A DNA stretch of 64,000 bases from contig CM046442.1 of NCBI GenBank assembly GCA_025506515.1, positions 110,289,706 through 110,353,705 of the forward strand, given 5' to 3'. Of the stretch, positions 32,105-41,901 are shown in pieces. The notes beneath the pieces were generated by a model. That model did no database searches, was not told where the DNA came from, and worked only from the letters and a program-made list of their open reading frames with translations. Each line of letters starts with the position of its first letter. Position 1 is the stretch's first letter. A program made the translations under genes and the position numbers. Source of the stretch: Flaveria trinervia. Taxonomy: Eukaryota; Streptophyta; Magnoliopsida; Asterales; Asteraceae.

Positions 32105-32883
32105 AGAAAGAATATATGATCCCAGAGAACCAAGTTCTGATGACTGCTTCAAGATATAAGACCTTTATGTCTTGGATCTGTCAACAGCTGCTACAACGGA
32201 TCATGAGGTTCAGTGTTTTCTATCTAAAGCTACTGAGAAGGATTCAATCTCCTGGCATCAGAGAATGGGACACATTAGTCAAAGGAAGATGAATCATTTG
32301 ATTCAGAAGGATTTAGTGAGAGGAGTGAATGTCAAGAACTTCCAACTTCCTCTTGAGCTTCTTCACATGGATCTGTTTGGTCCAGTTAGTACAAGGAGCA
32401 TTGCAGGTGACTTTACTGTTTTGTGGTCACTGATGACTACTGAAGGTTCACTTGGGTAATGTTTCTGAAATCCAAATCAGAAACTTTGGAGACTTCAAGG
32501 AATTAGTAACCACAGTGGAATCTCTCTACAAGCTAAAAGTTAGACAAATACGCTCAGACAACGGGACAGAATTCAAGAATCAAGGGATGGAGGCATATTG
32601 CAAGGAAAAGGGAATTGTGCATCAATTCACTTCTGCATACACACCTCAGATGAATGGCGTTGCTGAGAGAAAGAACAGGAGTTTGATAGAGACAGCACGG
32701 ACTATGCTGGCAGACTCGAAACTGCCTATCCAATTCTGGAATGAGGCAGTGGCAAATGCGTGTTATACACTGAATCGAGTCCTAATAGTCAAGCGCCACG
32801 GAAAGACATGTTATGAGCTACTACAAAGACGCAAACCGAATTTGGAGTATCTTGAACCTTTTGGCGCACCGTGTACACTTTAG
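32105..32883 (+). pseudogene. Copia integrase (element F)
   Basis: The GAG-pre-integrase part, SWHQRMGHISQRKMNHLIQK, gives the two His of the HHCC zinc site at 32250-32310. The sequence then runs NVKNFQLPLELLHMDLFGPV, so the two Cys (the CVACKKGK block seen in E at 26945) are missing. The core has the first Asp in HMDLFGPVSTRSIAG, a frameshift near 32400-32455 through the TDDYSRF block, then RQIRSDNGTEFKNQGMEAY (second Asp) and PQMNGVAERKNRSLIETART (Glu). The C-terminal end, NLEYLEPFGAPCTL, stops at 32881. Catalytically incomplete because of the lost zinc ligands and the frameshift. Confidence 0.85.
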
Positions 32884-33585
32884 AAGAAGACATAAGAAGG
32901 AAAATTCAGCGAGAAGGCAGTTGAAGGAATTTTTCTAGGATACAACACCGAACAAGCGAGTTTACAATAACTCAACGGGTCTTGTAGAAGTGTGGTGTAA
33001 TGTCGACGTTCAGAGATATACCACACCACCTACAGGAAAGGACCTGCATACTTCTTCGACTATGATGGATTCTTCAAATCCTTCAACATCCCTCTCTCTC
33101 CCTCGGATGATGAGTTAGCTACTAGGATGATGTATGATATTCTAAATACACCATCTAGCACACAAGGAGAATCATCTACTCAGTCAGAAGGGTAGTCGAT
33201 GACAGTGACTCCTCCTCTGAAGATGAAACTGAAGCAGATGACCAAAACAGTCAGGAGGAACAGGTTCCAGTTCCTGAAAGTCCACAAGCATCTATAAGTG
33301 ATGCACCCTCGACTTCGGAACCTCAAACTCCACCTTCCTCAGATGCAGAACAAAATGTTCACAATCTTGGTTCGGAGGTGACTGTGCCGACTACTCCAGG
33401 ATCACGACTAAATGTCTATCATCCCTTGACAATGTTATTGGAGATGTCCGATCAGGAGTACAAACCCGAAATCAGCTATACTCAGCAGATTACGCCTCAA
33501 TTATGGAGAAGGGTTACATTCATGATGGTGCTTATCGATGTTTTGTTTCGCAGGTTGAGCCAAAATATGTCAGTGAAGCACTAAC
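32884..33585 (+). pseudogene. Integrase-RT linker (element F)
   Basis: Low-complexity linker equivalent to 25690-26380 in E: NEQASLQ*LNGSCRSVV-type decayed start, then an SSEDETEADDQNSQEEQVPV-type acidic and Ser-rich stretch (33200-33270), then Pro/Ser/Thr-rich sequence to about 33420, with several frameshifts. Confidence 0.6.
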
Positions 33586-34560
33586 TGATGAGGCGTGGGT
33601 GAGTGCCATGCAAGAAGAACTTCTGTAGTTTAAGAAGTTAGGTGTATGGACTCTGGTTGATAGACCTAAAGGTGCTAAAGTCATTGGCACCAAATGGGTA
33701 CTAAAATGCAAGAAGGATGACCAAGGAGTCATTATCAGGAACAAAGCTCGACTAGTGGTTCAAGGTTTTCACCAAGTCGAGGGGATTGACTATAATGAGG
33801 TGTTTGCACCCGTGGCAAGGATGGAAGCTATTCGTATCTTCCTTGCCTATGCATCGTACATGAAGATTAAAGTCTACCAATTAGATGTGAAGAGTGCATT
33901 CCTTCATGGGGAAATCAGGGAAACAGTCTATGTAAGTCAACCCGAGGGATTTGAAGACCCTTATCATCGGGATAGAGTTTACAAGCTCGACAAAGCTTAT
34001 ATGGGCTTCATCAAGCTCCTCGAGCTTGGTATGAGAAACTCTCGACTCATCTTGTGAAACACGGCTTTCGCAGGGGAGTCATTGACTGTACACTGTTTAT
34101 TAAAGAAAAGGATGGCGACCTACTGCTCGTACAGATATGTTGATGACATAATCTTCGGGTCAAAGAACGAAGAGTTATGCAAAGAGTTTGAAGCAGTGAT
34201 GAAGAAAGAGTTTGAGATGAGTGCTATGGGGGAGATGAAGTTCTTTCTCGGGTTACAGGTGGATCAAACACCTAATGGGATCTTTCTACATCAGACCAAG
34301 TATGTAGGAGACATTCTCAGTCGCTTTGACATGGAGAATGCTTCTGCTGCTGGGACTCCACTTGCTACGAATCATGATATATCACCTGATGAGAATGGAG
34401 ATCTTGTAGATGCTACTATGTACCGAGGAATGATTGGATCCCTCATGTATCTCACTGCCTCAAGACCTGATATCATGTATGCTACATGTTTATGTTCCAG
34501 ATATCAGGCTAAACCTAAGGTCACTCATCTGATCGGGGTCAAAAGGATTTTTCGCTATCT
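33586..34560 (+). pseudogene. Copia reverse transcriptase (element F)
   Basis: RT starts near 33590 ([12 protein letters not shown] with a stop at 33628). 33755-34057 has [40 protein letters not shown] and [20 protein letters not shown]. After a shift near 33997, 34082-34822 gives the catalytic [19 protein letters not shown], then [39 protein letters not shown] and CSRYQAKPKVTHLIGVKRIF. YVDD is intact. The frameshifts are single-base and fall where the homologous E copy is open. Confidence 0.9.
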
Positions 34561-35092
34561 AAAGGGTACACCCACACTGGGGTTGTGGTATCCTCATGAT
34601 GATGATTTTGAGCTCACGGCGTATAGTGACTCGGACTACGGAGGCTGCAAAAATGAACTACAAGTCTACATCAGGGGGTGTCAATTCTTTGGGAGAAGAT
34701 TAGTGACATGGCAGTGTAAAAGAGACATCGGTTGCATTGTCTGTGAAGCCGAATATGTTCTGCTGCAAGTTGCTGTTCACAAACATTTGGATTCAACAGC
34801 AAATGCGGGATTACGGGTTTAAACTTCTCATCTACTCTTTTTTTGTTGATAACTCTGCTGCAATTGCAGTAACCAAACCGGTTCAACATCCTAAGCCCAA
34901 CACATCGGTATTAAATACCACTTCATCAGAGACTATTTTGAAAAGAACTTAATTGATGTGGTTAAATTAATACTGACTTTCAACGTGCTGACCTCTATAC
35001 TAAAGCCTTTATTACCCACGTTTTCAATATTTGCTAGAGGTCAACGACGTTAAAAGAAAAGTGAGGTAATTCCTGATGAGAATAATGTGTAG
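34561..35092 (+). pseudogene. Copia RNase H (element F)
   Basis: LGLWYPHDDDFELTAYSDSD and YGGCK start the domain. A base gain near 34650 scrambles the KMNYKSTSAG block, and more indels disrupt the STCEAEYVAAA and IFVDNSAAIAVTK blocks (34740-34890). The end (KAFITHVFNIC, then KKSE-like) reaches about 35090. More damaged than RNase H of E. Confidence 0.8.
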
Positions 35093-35227
35093 TCCGATGT
35101 AGTTTCGTTAAAGTTTATTTTATTTTATGTTATCTGTTTTTTTTTCTTTTTGTCTGTTATATTTAAACTCATGTTATTTTGCTGCTTATTAAAATCCAAA
35201 ATAATTAAATCCGAAATGATTTTAGTA

Positions 35228-35240
35228 TTTGAGGGAGAAT
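35228..35240 (+). promoter_or_regulatory. Internal polypurine-tract-like site (F)
   Basis: TTTGAGGGAGAAT about 140 bp after the end of pol. A second purine run, AAAATGAGGGAGGGG, follows at about 35262-35276. Confidence 0.5.
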
Positions 35241-35796
35241 ATCTCAGCAAGTTAACATTAAAAAATGAGGGAGGGGTAACTAGCTGAAATAGGTAGATTG
35301 TGTCTGTGATACCGATTCAATACCTTTGAAAATGATAGTACACAAGAACAAATCTAGAGGGATTTTAAAAATTAAGTTTTGAAAAGATGCAAAAGTTCAA
35401 AGTATAAGTCTGTGTAGTCTAATCAACATAAAAAGGGAAGATGATAGAAAACTGGCAACTCCTAAGATGACACAAAGAAAGTAGACTTAGAGGCTGCTAG
35501 ACCACAAATGAATGTTGTAGATTCAACACGATAGACAAGTAGACCTGATTGGTGATCTCAAGATCAAACTAAGTTGTTCAACTACCTGTGGGCCTCCATC
35601 TTATCACTAGTTAACATAATCAAATATATTCCAATAAGGGGGTATGAGCATTCAATGCCACAAAAGTGTGCGGATGACCATAATTAGAGCAAAGCAAGAA
35701 AAAAATGAAAGACAAATGCAATAAAGCTAATGACTTATGTTGTTGGGCATATTGTGTCAAATAAATAAGTTGCTCTAACAAGGAGATAGGTTGTGT

Positions 35797-35905
35797 GCCC
35801 TCTGCTGTGCGATGGCACTGACCTGAGGATAAGCATAACCTAGATATTCTAGAATTCATTGTTGTTTGCCGCCTCTTTGCTGTGCGATGGCACTGACCTG
35901 AGGAC
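35797..35905 (+). repeat. Duplicated spacer motif (element F)
   Basis: Two copies of a roughly 33 bp motif (TGTGCGATGGCACTGACC core) at 35797-35829 and 35871-35905. Confidence 0.75.
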
Positions 35906-36599
35906 AGGCTTCTCTTTGAAAACTCTAAGAATAGTCTCTTCTTGTAATAATACCCGTAGACTGCTCAAAAACCTCTGAGAATGTTGATTACCATATAAGT
36001 GTGGGATCCACAAATGTTAGTTGAAATAATTAAACCTAAATCAGTCACCAGTCAGCGTCAAAAGTCTGTGTATGGATTTAAGTGGACAAACATACTGACA
36101 ATCTTAGTGGCTACATTCTCAAGAGTTCAAATCAATGTGAAAATCTAAGAGTTTCAGTATGATTTCCTTAAGTTGCTAACGACTCTGGATGAACACCGAG
36201 AATTTAAGCATCAAAAAGTTTAAGAACAAGTGCCAAATGATTTGATGTTCCTGTATGATTCCTAAATTGAATTGGTCCAGATATGATCAATCTAAGTTGA
36301 AGCTGTCTACTCCCAAACCAAATCCTGTAGATTTCCATCTTAGGGTTTTATCTCTCATAAAAGTCCAAAAATAAACTTTATTTGTGTAGTTAGTTTAAGT
36401 TTCTATATTTATCTTTTAATTTGTGTGTCGGACTACATCAAGGAATCAGAAGGGAATTAACTTACCTAAAAAGGTCATGTCTGAGATGGCCACATGTTTT
36501 TCAAAGTTAAAAGGTCACGTCTGAAGTGACTGAATTGGTTAAGAGCTTACAATGTTATTATCAAAAGTTGAAAAGGGTCTTAATAGTAAAATGTCAAAA

Positions 36600-36905
36600 A
36601 GACTGTAACTCACTAAGTGTGCCTTATTCAACGAGTGGATCATGGTTATCGACCAACTATGCGAATGGCTTCCATCGGCCGAATGGACATGAAATGATCC
36701 ATCGACCGAATAGAAGGGGAGAATGACATATATACAACGACTAAGGCTCATCGGTCAACTAAGAGGCGAAGAAGGAGACCGAATGAGTCAGTCGACCGAC
36801 CGAGACTCAGTCGGCCGACTGAAAGCGACCGCTGGACCAATCGCACGACTGAACCTCAGTCGCCCGAATGAACTATGCGAATGAGGCCAGTCGGCCGATT
36901 GAACT
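36600..36905 (+). repeat. Quasi-palindromic array upstream of the ORF3 promoter (F)
   Basis: Units include CAGTCGGCCGACTGAAAG, CAATCGCACGACTGAACC and CCAGTCGGCCGATTGAAC. The central dinucleotide is often GC here (TCGGCCGA), making a perfect palindrome. Confidence 0.8.
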
Positions 36906-36914
36906 TGGGGTCAG

Positions 36915-36923
36915 TATTTAAAG
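36915..36923 (+). promoter_or_regulatory. TATA-like box of the ORF3 promoter (F)
   Basis: TATTTAAAG directly after the array, 149 bp before the predicted donor at 37064, the same spacing as TATATAAATA in element A. Confidence 0.5.
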
Positions 36924-37063
36924 GGCCTCAGTCTCGATCGCATCTCACTCTCACTCCCAATCGCACCCCAAATCGCTCTCTTTACCGTTACTCTGCCAAA
37001 ATCTCTAGAGATAGTTGTTCACATTGCTATTCATCTTCTGACTTTCGATTGACAAGAATACAG

Positions 37064-37649
37064 GTACATGCAGTTCAACCTTGTAGGAAATCAGAAGATT
37101 TTAAGTCCAATTTGGGTTATTCGAATGAAACTTTGATCGGACTGAAAAATGCCCTAATAACCTACATAAACTAAGCTAATGTTAAAATTAAGTTTACTAG
37201 GTCATTAGTGACGAGATGGCGACTCAAATGAACTAGATATAGAGGTTTAAAACAAAAATTGGTGAAACTGAAAATGTGAATCGCACAGTTGGTCTTCATG
37301 CGAATGGACAGCATGATGAACTTCAGTCGCACGACTGAAGGGCTCAAACTGCCCATACGCATGGCTGAACCATGCGTTTGAAGTTCAGTCGCATGACTGA
37401 TGTAACCGCATGAAGGTATATGCGTAGGAGCCCAATCGCACACACTGAGATACGTATGGGGTCAATCGCACGACTGAACCCCATTCGTACCATTCAATCG
37501 TACGACTGAACCCCTTTCGCACGGTTCAATCGCACTGTTGAACTCAGTCGCACAACTTCAATCGCATGACAGAAAGATGTTCTTCAAGCTTAATGAGTTC
37601 ATGACTTTCTTAGTAAATGGTACTAATGTTTACTATCTTTGTGTAACAG
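37064..37649 (+). other. Predicted leader intron of ORF3 (F)
   Basis: Donor AATACAG|GTACATG. The acceptor, TTTACTATCTTTGTGTAACAG, directly abuts the ORF3 ATG. 586 bp, against 556 bp in A. No long open frame. It contains the array at 37285-37580. Confidence 0.55.
37285..37580 (+). repeat. Quasi-palindromic array within the ORF3 leader intron (F)
   Basis: Units such as TTCAGTCGCACGACTGAAGG, TCAATCGCACGACTGAACC and TTCAATCGTACGACTGAACC. Confidence 0.8.
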
Positions 37650-39727
37650 ATGGCGAGTAGATGGACTATGAGCACAAAGCATAATATATGTGCCCATCTG
37701 GACCTAACATCCAGAAATGCTGCAGAATTCTCTGGCATTATCACGTTTCTATTGAGATCACGGATTGCACATGCCATCTCTACCCCTTGCACACCCATAC
37801 CGATCCATTCAACAAGCCTTCTGGGAAGGCGCTACAGTTGATAGATCATCGGAACCTCACTGCATAAGAAGTTCCATATTTGGCGAGGATATTACAGTTT
37901 CTGAGGAAGATTTAAGGATTGTACTTCAATTGGGGGATGACGGTGACTGCCCAACCCGTCTACACCCCTCACTGTCAGAGGATGTTTTCTCAGAGCCAAT
38001 ACTCTGGGGACATCAATTCAGGGGTACTCAACAAGAGTAACCTCTGTCCTCAGTTTAAGTACCTTGCACACGTGCTGCTCAAGTGCATGGCTTCAAGAAA
38101 AGGTGGGTTTGATGAGCTGTCGGATCAGATGCAAAACGCATACGTTGCGTTGGTGCTGAACCATCCGTTCAGCTTCTCTAAGATGATCTTCACCTATCTG
38201 GTGGAGAACATCGAGGGGAAAGGAAAGGAAGCCTTCTGTATGTACCCACGGTTTATGCAAATGATAATAGATCAGAAGCTTCCTTCCTGCCAAAAGAACA
38301 GGAGGATTCGGTGGTATTGGAGGTAATGGATGACACCACCCTGGGAAGGATGAAAGTATACCGGGGAAAGCAAGTGAAGCCTCCGGTCAGGAGGTTGTTC
38401 GGTCATCTTGCCAGAGGGACTATATTGCACTGGAAAAGAAAGTGGCGTCACGAGGACAGTGACTCTGAGGTGGAACAGATAGCCCTACCCACTCTTGACT
38501 CAGATGAGGATGACAGTGGGGATGATGCTATTCCACCCAGAGGCACTGTGTCTGATTCTGCCCCCTGTGTCTGTCTCATCTGCTGAAGTAACTGAGTCAG
38601 GGATTTCATCAAGATTTTGTTCTTAACGAGGAGGATGAGGATGAATCGGATGAGGAGCCACTTACCCGAACTGTGGGAAGGAAAGTTGTTCCCACAGAAC
38701 ATGGGTTAAGGGTTTTTGGTGAACAACCGAGAGGCTCCGGAGATACAGAAACTGACCCACTTATGCTCCGGGGTCCTCAGGTAGGATTGGAGGGGGAGCT
38801 CCCTCCTCAACTGGATCAAGGAGAGGGAATGGCCAACCCCATGGCCAGAAAAAAAAGAAGCGTAGGGTAACCTTTATCACTACCACATCCACCACATCCA
38901 CCACCTCTATCACGCCCCCACCATACCTTCCACACATCCACCCCACCACTACCACCACGTCCACCACTACCACCTCTTCAGACACACCATCCACCACCAT
39001 ATCTACCACCCCCACAGCAACCGCAGACACCACCAGACCGACCACCACAAGACAGATCCCAGCCACCACTACATCATTCACCCCACACTCACCCACCACA
39101 TCATCCCGACCTGACCCGATATTCACCACCACCACCACCCACTAGCCACCAAACCGAGCCCTCAGCCTATCCCTCACACACCTATAGATCTCCTCTACCT
39201 CCAATCGGGGTAGAGGAACAGTTGTCGGTGTTAAACAGAATGGTGTTGCGATTGCTGGCGGCTGATGAGGAAAAGACAACTCAGATCCGCCAGCTTACCG
39301 ACCTGACTGCTGCACAATCGCATAAAATTGCAGAGCAGGATCGAGTAATTGAGGAGCAGGCCCAGCAATTGCTGCTCAGAGCACTCAGATGGACCAACTC
39401 CGAGCTCAAAGTGTCGCAGCAAGTAAGCAAATAGAGGAGTTGGAAAAAGCTAAGAGGACCATTTTGCTAAAATTGAAAGGATCAAAGGAGGAACCTTTAA
39501 AGATAAGGGATGGAGATAGATATGAAAGATGATGAGACGATGATGATAATGAGAGTGATACTGATGAAGAGAAAACCGAAGAATGGTGTGAAGATGAAGA
39601 CACTGAAGAGGAGAAGCAGCTGAATCTGTCTCAGCTCCAGGGCAAGAGAAGAGAACAAAGAACAGACAAGATCAGTCAGCTTTTGCTTCTGCACCTTCAC
39701 GTGAAGAGCCGAGTATTCAGGATCAAA
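37650..39727 (+). pseudogene. ORF3 exon 1 (element F)
   Basis: The start MASRWTMSTKHNICAHLDLT directly follows a 3' splice-site-like sequence. Blocks in order are the globular N-terminal part (37919-38326: FKYLAHVLLKCMASRKGGFD, NHPFSFSKMIFTYLVENIE, AFCMYPRFMQMI), VMDDTTLGRMKVYRGKQVKP (38320), an acidic segment, GRKVVPTEHGLRVFGE (38680), a basic cluster (KKRSVG/KKKRR type at 38850), a stretch of about 85 residues that is mostly Thr, Ser and Pro (38870-39140), a coiled coil with LTDLTAAQSHKIAEQDRVIE (39230-39460), LKLKGSKEEPLKIRDGD, and an acidic tail ending EEPSIQDQ at the donor. Frameshifts occur near 37830, 38020, 38300, 38590 and 39390, and a stop near 39141. The position matches envelope-like ORFs of Sireviruses, but there is no visible signal peptide or membrane anchor. 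Function unknown. Confidence 0.8.
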
Positions 39728-39867
39728 GTAAATAGTAGATGTTTATGTATTTATTTACTTTGTATTCTGTATTGAAAAAAACCATGTACTAAATGTTTAT
39801 ATTAAGTTAATGCATTTTGTTTGATAAATTACTAATGATTTGAGTGTGAAATGTGTAAATCAAACAG
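39728..39867 (+). other. Predicted 140-bp phase-1 intron in ORF3 (F)
   Basis: Donor GATCAAA|GTAAAT, acceptor GTGTAAATCAAACAG|ATCC. AT-rich, with in-frame stops. Removal joins DQ to NPKYHRDEFDIAPPQQ in frame, as in E. The flanking exons are more alike between E and F than the intron interior. Confidence 0.65.
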
Positions 39868-41072
39868 ATCCAAAGTACCACAGAGATGAGTTTGATATTG
39901 CTCCCCCTCAACAGGTCAAGTCTCAACTCACAATGATTCTTGATCTGCAAGGGATTGTGAGAAGGTCAGTGAGTTATACCCTGAAGAAGGTGAAATAATT
40001 CACGACCTATCTAACAGCAACTGGCAGAGATGTTCAAACTAAATCCTGATGAAATTGTCAAGGATGCTCCAACAGTTGATTCAACCAGTGACGACGAACT
40101 AAATGACGTTGATGAAGTTGAGGTTGAAGATATTGCTGCAGAAGAGTACCCTCAGTACGCTGACAACGAGGGTAATGTGGTCCCCAATCTGGGTGAGTCC
40201 CTAGTCAGTGATATGTTTGAGGTACTAGACAAGATGGAGCAGGAAACAGGAAAGACCGAAGGAACCGCCCAAGCCTCAAATGATGACGTAGACATTCGAA
40301 AGGCTGAGTGGGATGATGTTTTAAAGTCAGAGCCCAACGTGCTGCACCGAAGAGGGATGCCTACACCAAGTTCTACAGCGTCAAGAAACATCTTACGGTG
40401 TCAGGCAGGATTATAGCATGGGCATATTTTGATGATCTTAACGTTTATGCCGTTAAGAGGGAGAAGGGCATAGAGTACTTTAGATTTCCACATGATCTAA
40501 AGACTCTACCAGGTTTGAACTCAACCAGCTGGCCAATTGAAGCTGTTGTATGTTGCCACCGAGAAAGATGTCAGGCTGGTTTGAGGTTGCCCTAAAGAAA
40601 GAGTACCACACCAGGTGGATTAACTTCAGACCTCAACAACCTACAAGGTATATTAGAAGGTCTGAGATGGATGCCATTACTGGAAAACCAAAGATTGTGT
40701 TGAAGTGGAATCCTCCATGCACATGTCAAGAATCCCACTTCGGGAAATGACAAGGATTTCACACCACACTTCAAGTGGTGGTACTATGATTGGAGAACTG
40801 CTGAAGCTGTCATAGTTCTGGATAAAGAGGGCCAAATGGATACCATCAGGGTATTCGACCCAATGTGGCTAACCAACTTGTCTGCTAATGATGTCTATAC
40901 ATTATACAAGTGGCCACTGTTCTATGACACACAAGACATTGTACAAGCCCTCCAGTTCCAAAACGTTATACGACTTTGCTTCGCGTTTGATATTCACGCG
41001 GGAGTCACACAAGAGGACAAGTACAAGAAATATGAGGAGGTAATGAGAAAACAAGACATTAGAGAGATCTAG
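39868..41072 (+). pseudogene. ORF3 exon 2 (element F)
   Basis: NPKYHRDEFDIAPPQQVKSQ, DLQGIVRRS, then (after a shift near 39970) MFKLNPDEIVKDAPTVDSTS and acidic DDELNDVDEVEVEDIAAEEY at 40030-40416. The C-terminal domain follows: GRIIAWAYFDDLNVYAVKRE, KMSGWFEVALKKEYHTRWIN, FRPQQPTRYIRRSEMDAITG, and 40836-41072 with FDPMWLTNLSANDVYTLYKW, FQNVIRLCFAFDIHAGVTQE. The stop lies just before the polypurine tract. Frameshifts fall near 40410, 40520 and 40745. Strong conservation with A and E in this domain. Confidence 0.8.
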
Positions 41073-41074
41073 GT

Positions 41075-41087
41075 CCAAGGGGGAGTT
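41075..41087 (+). promoter_or_regulatory. Polypurine tract of element F
   Basis: CCAAGGGGGAGTT directly before the 3' LTR. Confidence 0.85.
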
Positions 41088-41788
41088 TGTTGATACATGT
41101 ATGTCCCTAGATCATGATATGTGATGTAATAGATCTTGTTTGGTATGATTGATGAAATGATATTGATAGTCTGTTAGTTATAATATTTAATAGTTCATTA
41201 ATGAGTCGTGACTGAATTGATTGGGTTTATGATTATTTGAATGGTTGCACATTATGTTATATTAATTAAATATTCAAACTTAACTTAATGAAGTTCTCAT
41301 GCGAATGGCACATGCGAATGAATCATACCATGATAACTTCACACGATTGACTCAGTCGCACGACTAAACCAGGAGACTGGATCAGTCGCACGATTGTAAC
41401 ATAAGATTGGCTCAGTCGCACGACTGAACACTCAGTCGTACGAATGAATCAACCGCATGGTTCAATCGCACGACTGAACCAGACTAATGGTTCAGTCGCA
41501 CGATTGAATAATACCAACCTATAAATACAACTCAATTCGTGAAAAACCAGGACACTCGATCAATTACGATTCCAGACGAACCCTAGCCGTCCAGAAACCT
41601 TCCAACTCGTTCTCCAAGTTCATACAACATTAGATTGATTCCCAATCGATTCTAACGTTAGTTTCAATCCTTGATTGATTCTTCGTGTGTTCTCACTATT
41701 GGATCGCCAATCAAATAGGATTCCGCACTATTTGATCTGGTTTACACGTTAATCTCTAGGTATTTCGGTCAAATACCAGGTCCTAACA
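41088..41788 (+). mobile_element. 3' LTR of element F
   Basis: 701 bp, same ends as the 5' LTR, TATA box at 41520-41527, array at 41345-41508. The 3' flank TGTTA resumes intron sequence of element A. Confidence 0.95.
41345..41508 (+). repeat. Quasi-palindromic array in the F 3' LTR
   Basis: Same units as the 5' LTR, with a few differences such as GACTAAACC for GACTGAACT. Confidence 0.85.
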
Positions 41789-41901
41789 TGTTAAAAAACG
41801 TTTTGTACTTGATCCGTATATTACATTAATGTAATTTATGATTATTAGTTTAAATGTTTGATTAACTACTAATGATTGATGTGTTAAATGTTTAAATCAA
41901 G

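Larger units (their letters stand above)
35093..36600 (+). other. Post-pol spacer of element F
   Basis: Noncoding, about 1.5 kb, conserved in A and E. It contains the polypurine-like tract at 35228-35240, a GTGCGGATGACCATAA-like block near 35668 and the duplicated motif at 35797-35905. Confidence 0.7.
27787..41788 (+). mobile_element. Element F: 14.0-kb SIRE-like Copia with ORF3 cassette
   Basis: LTRs at 27787-28486 and 41088-41788 have TG...CA ends. The flanking 5-mers TGTTT and TGTTA are a target duplication with one mismatch. The order is PBS, leader with repeat array, gag, protease, integrase, RT, RNase H, spacer, ORF3 cassette, polypurine tract, LTR. It is the only element with both LTRs complete. 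All ORFs carry frameshifts. It lies in the predicted ORF3 intron of element A. Usual SIRE-type elements are 9-12 kb. The extra length is the 6 kb post-pol region. Confidence 0.9.

Noticed and set aside
37650..41072. Calling ORF3 an envelope gene
   Set aside because: Only the position fits. No signal peptide, fusion peptide or membrane anchor is visible, and a basic cluster and coiled coil suggest otherwise.
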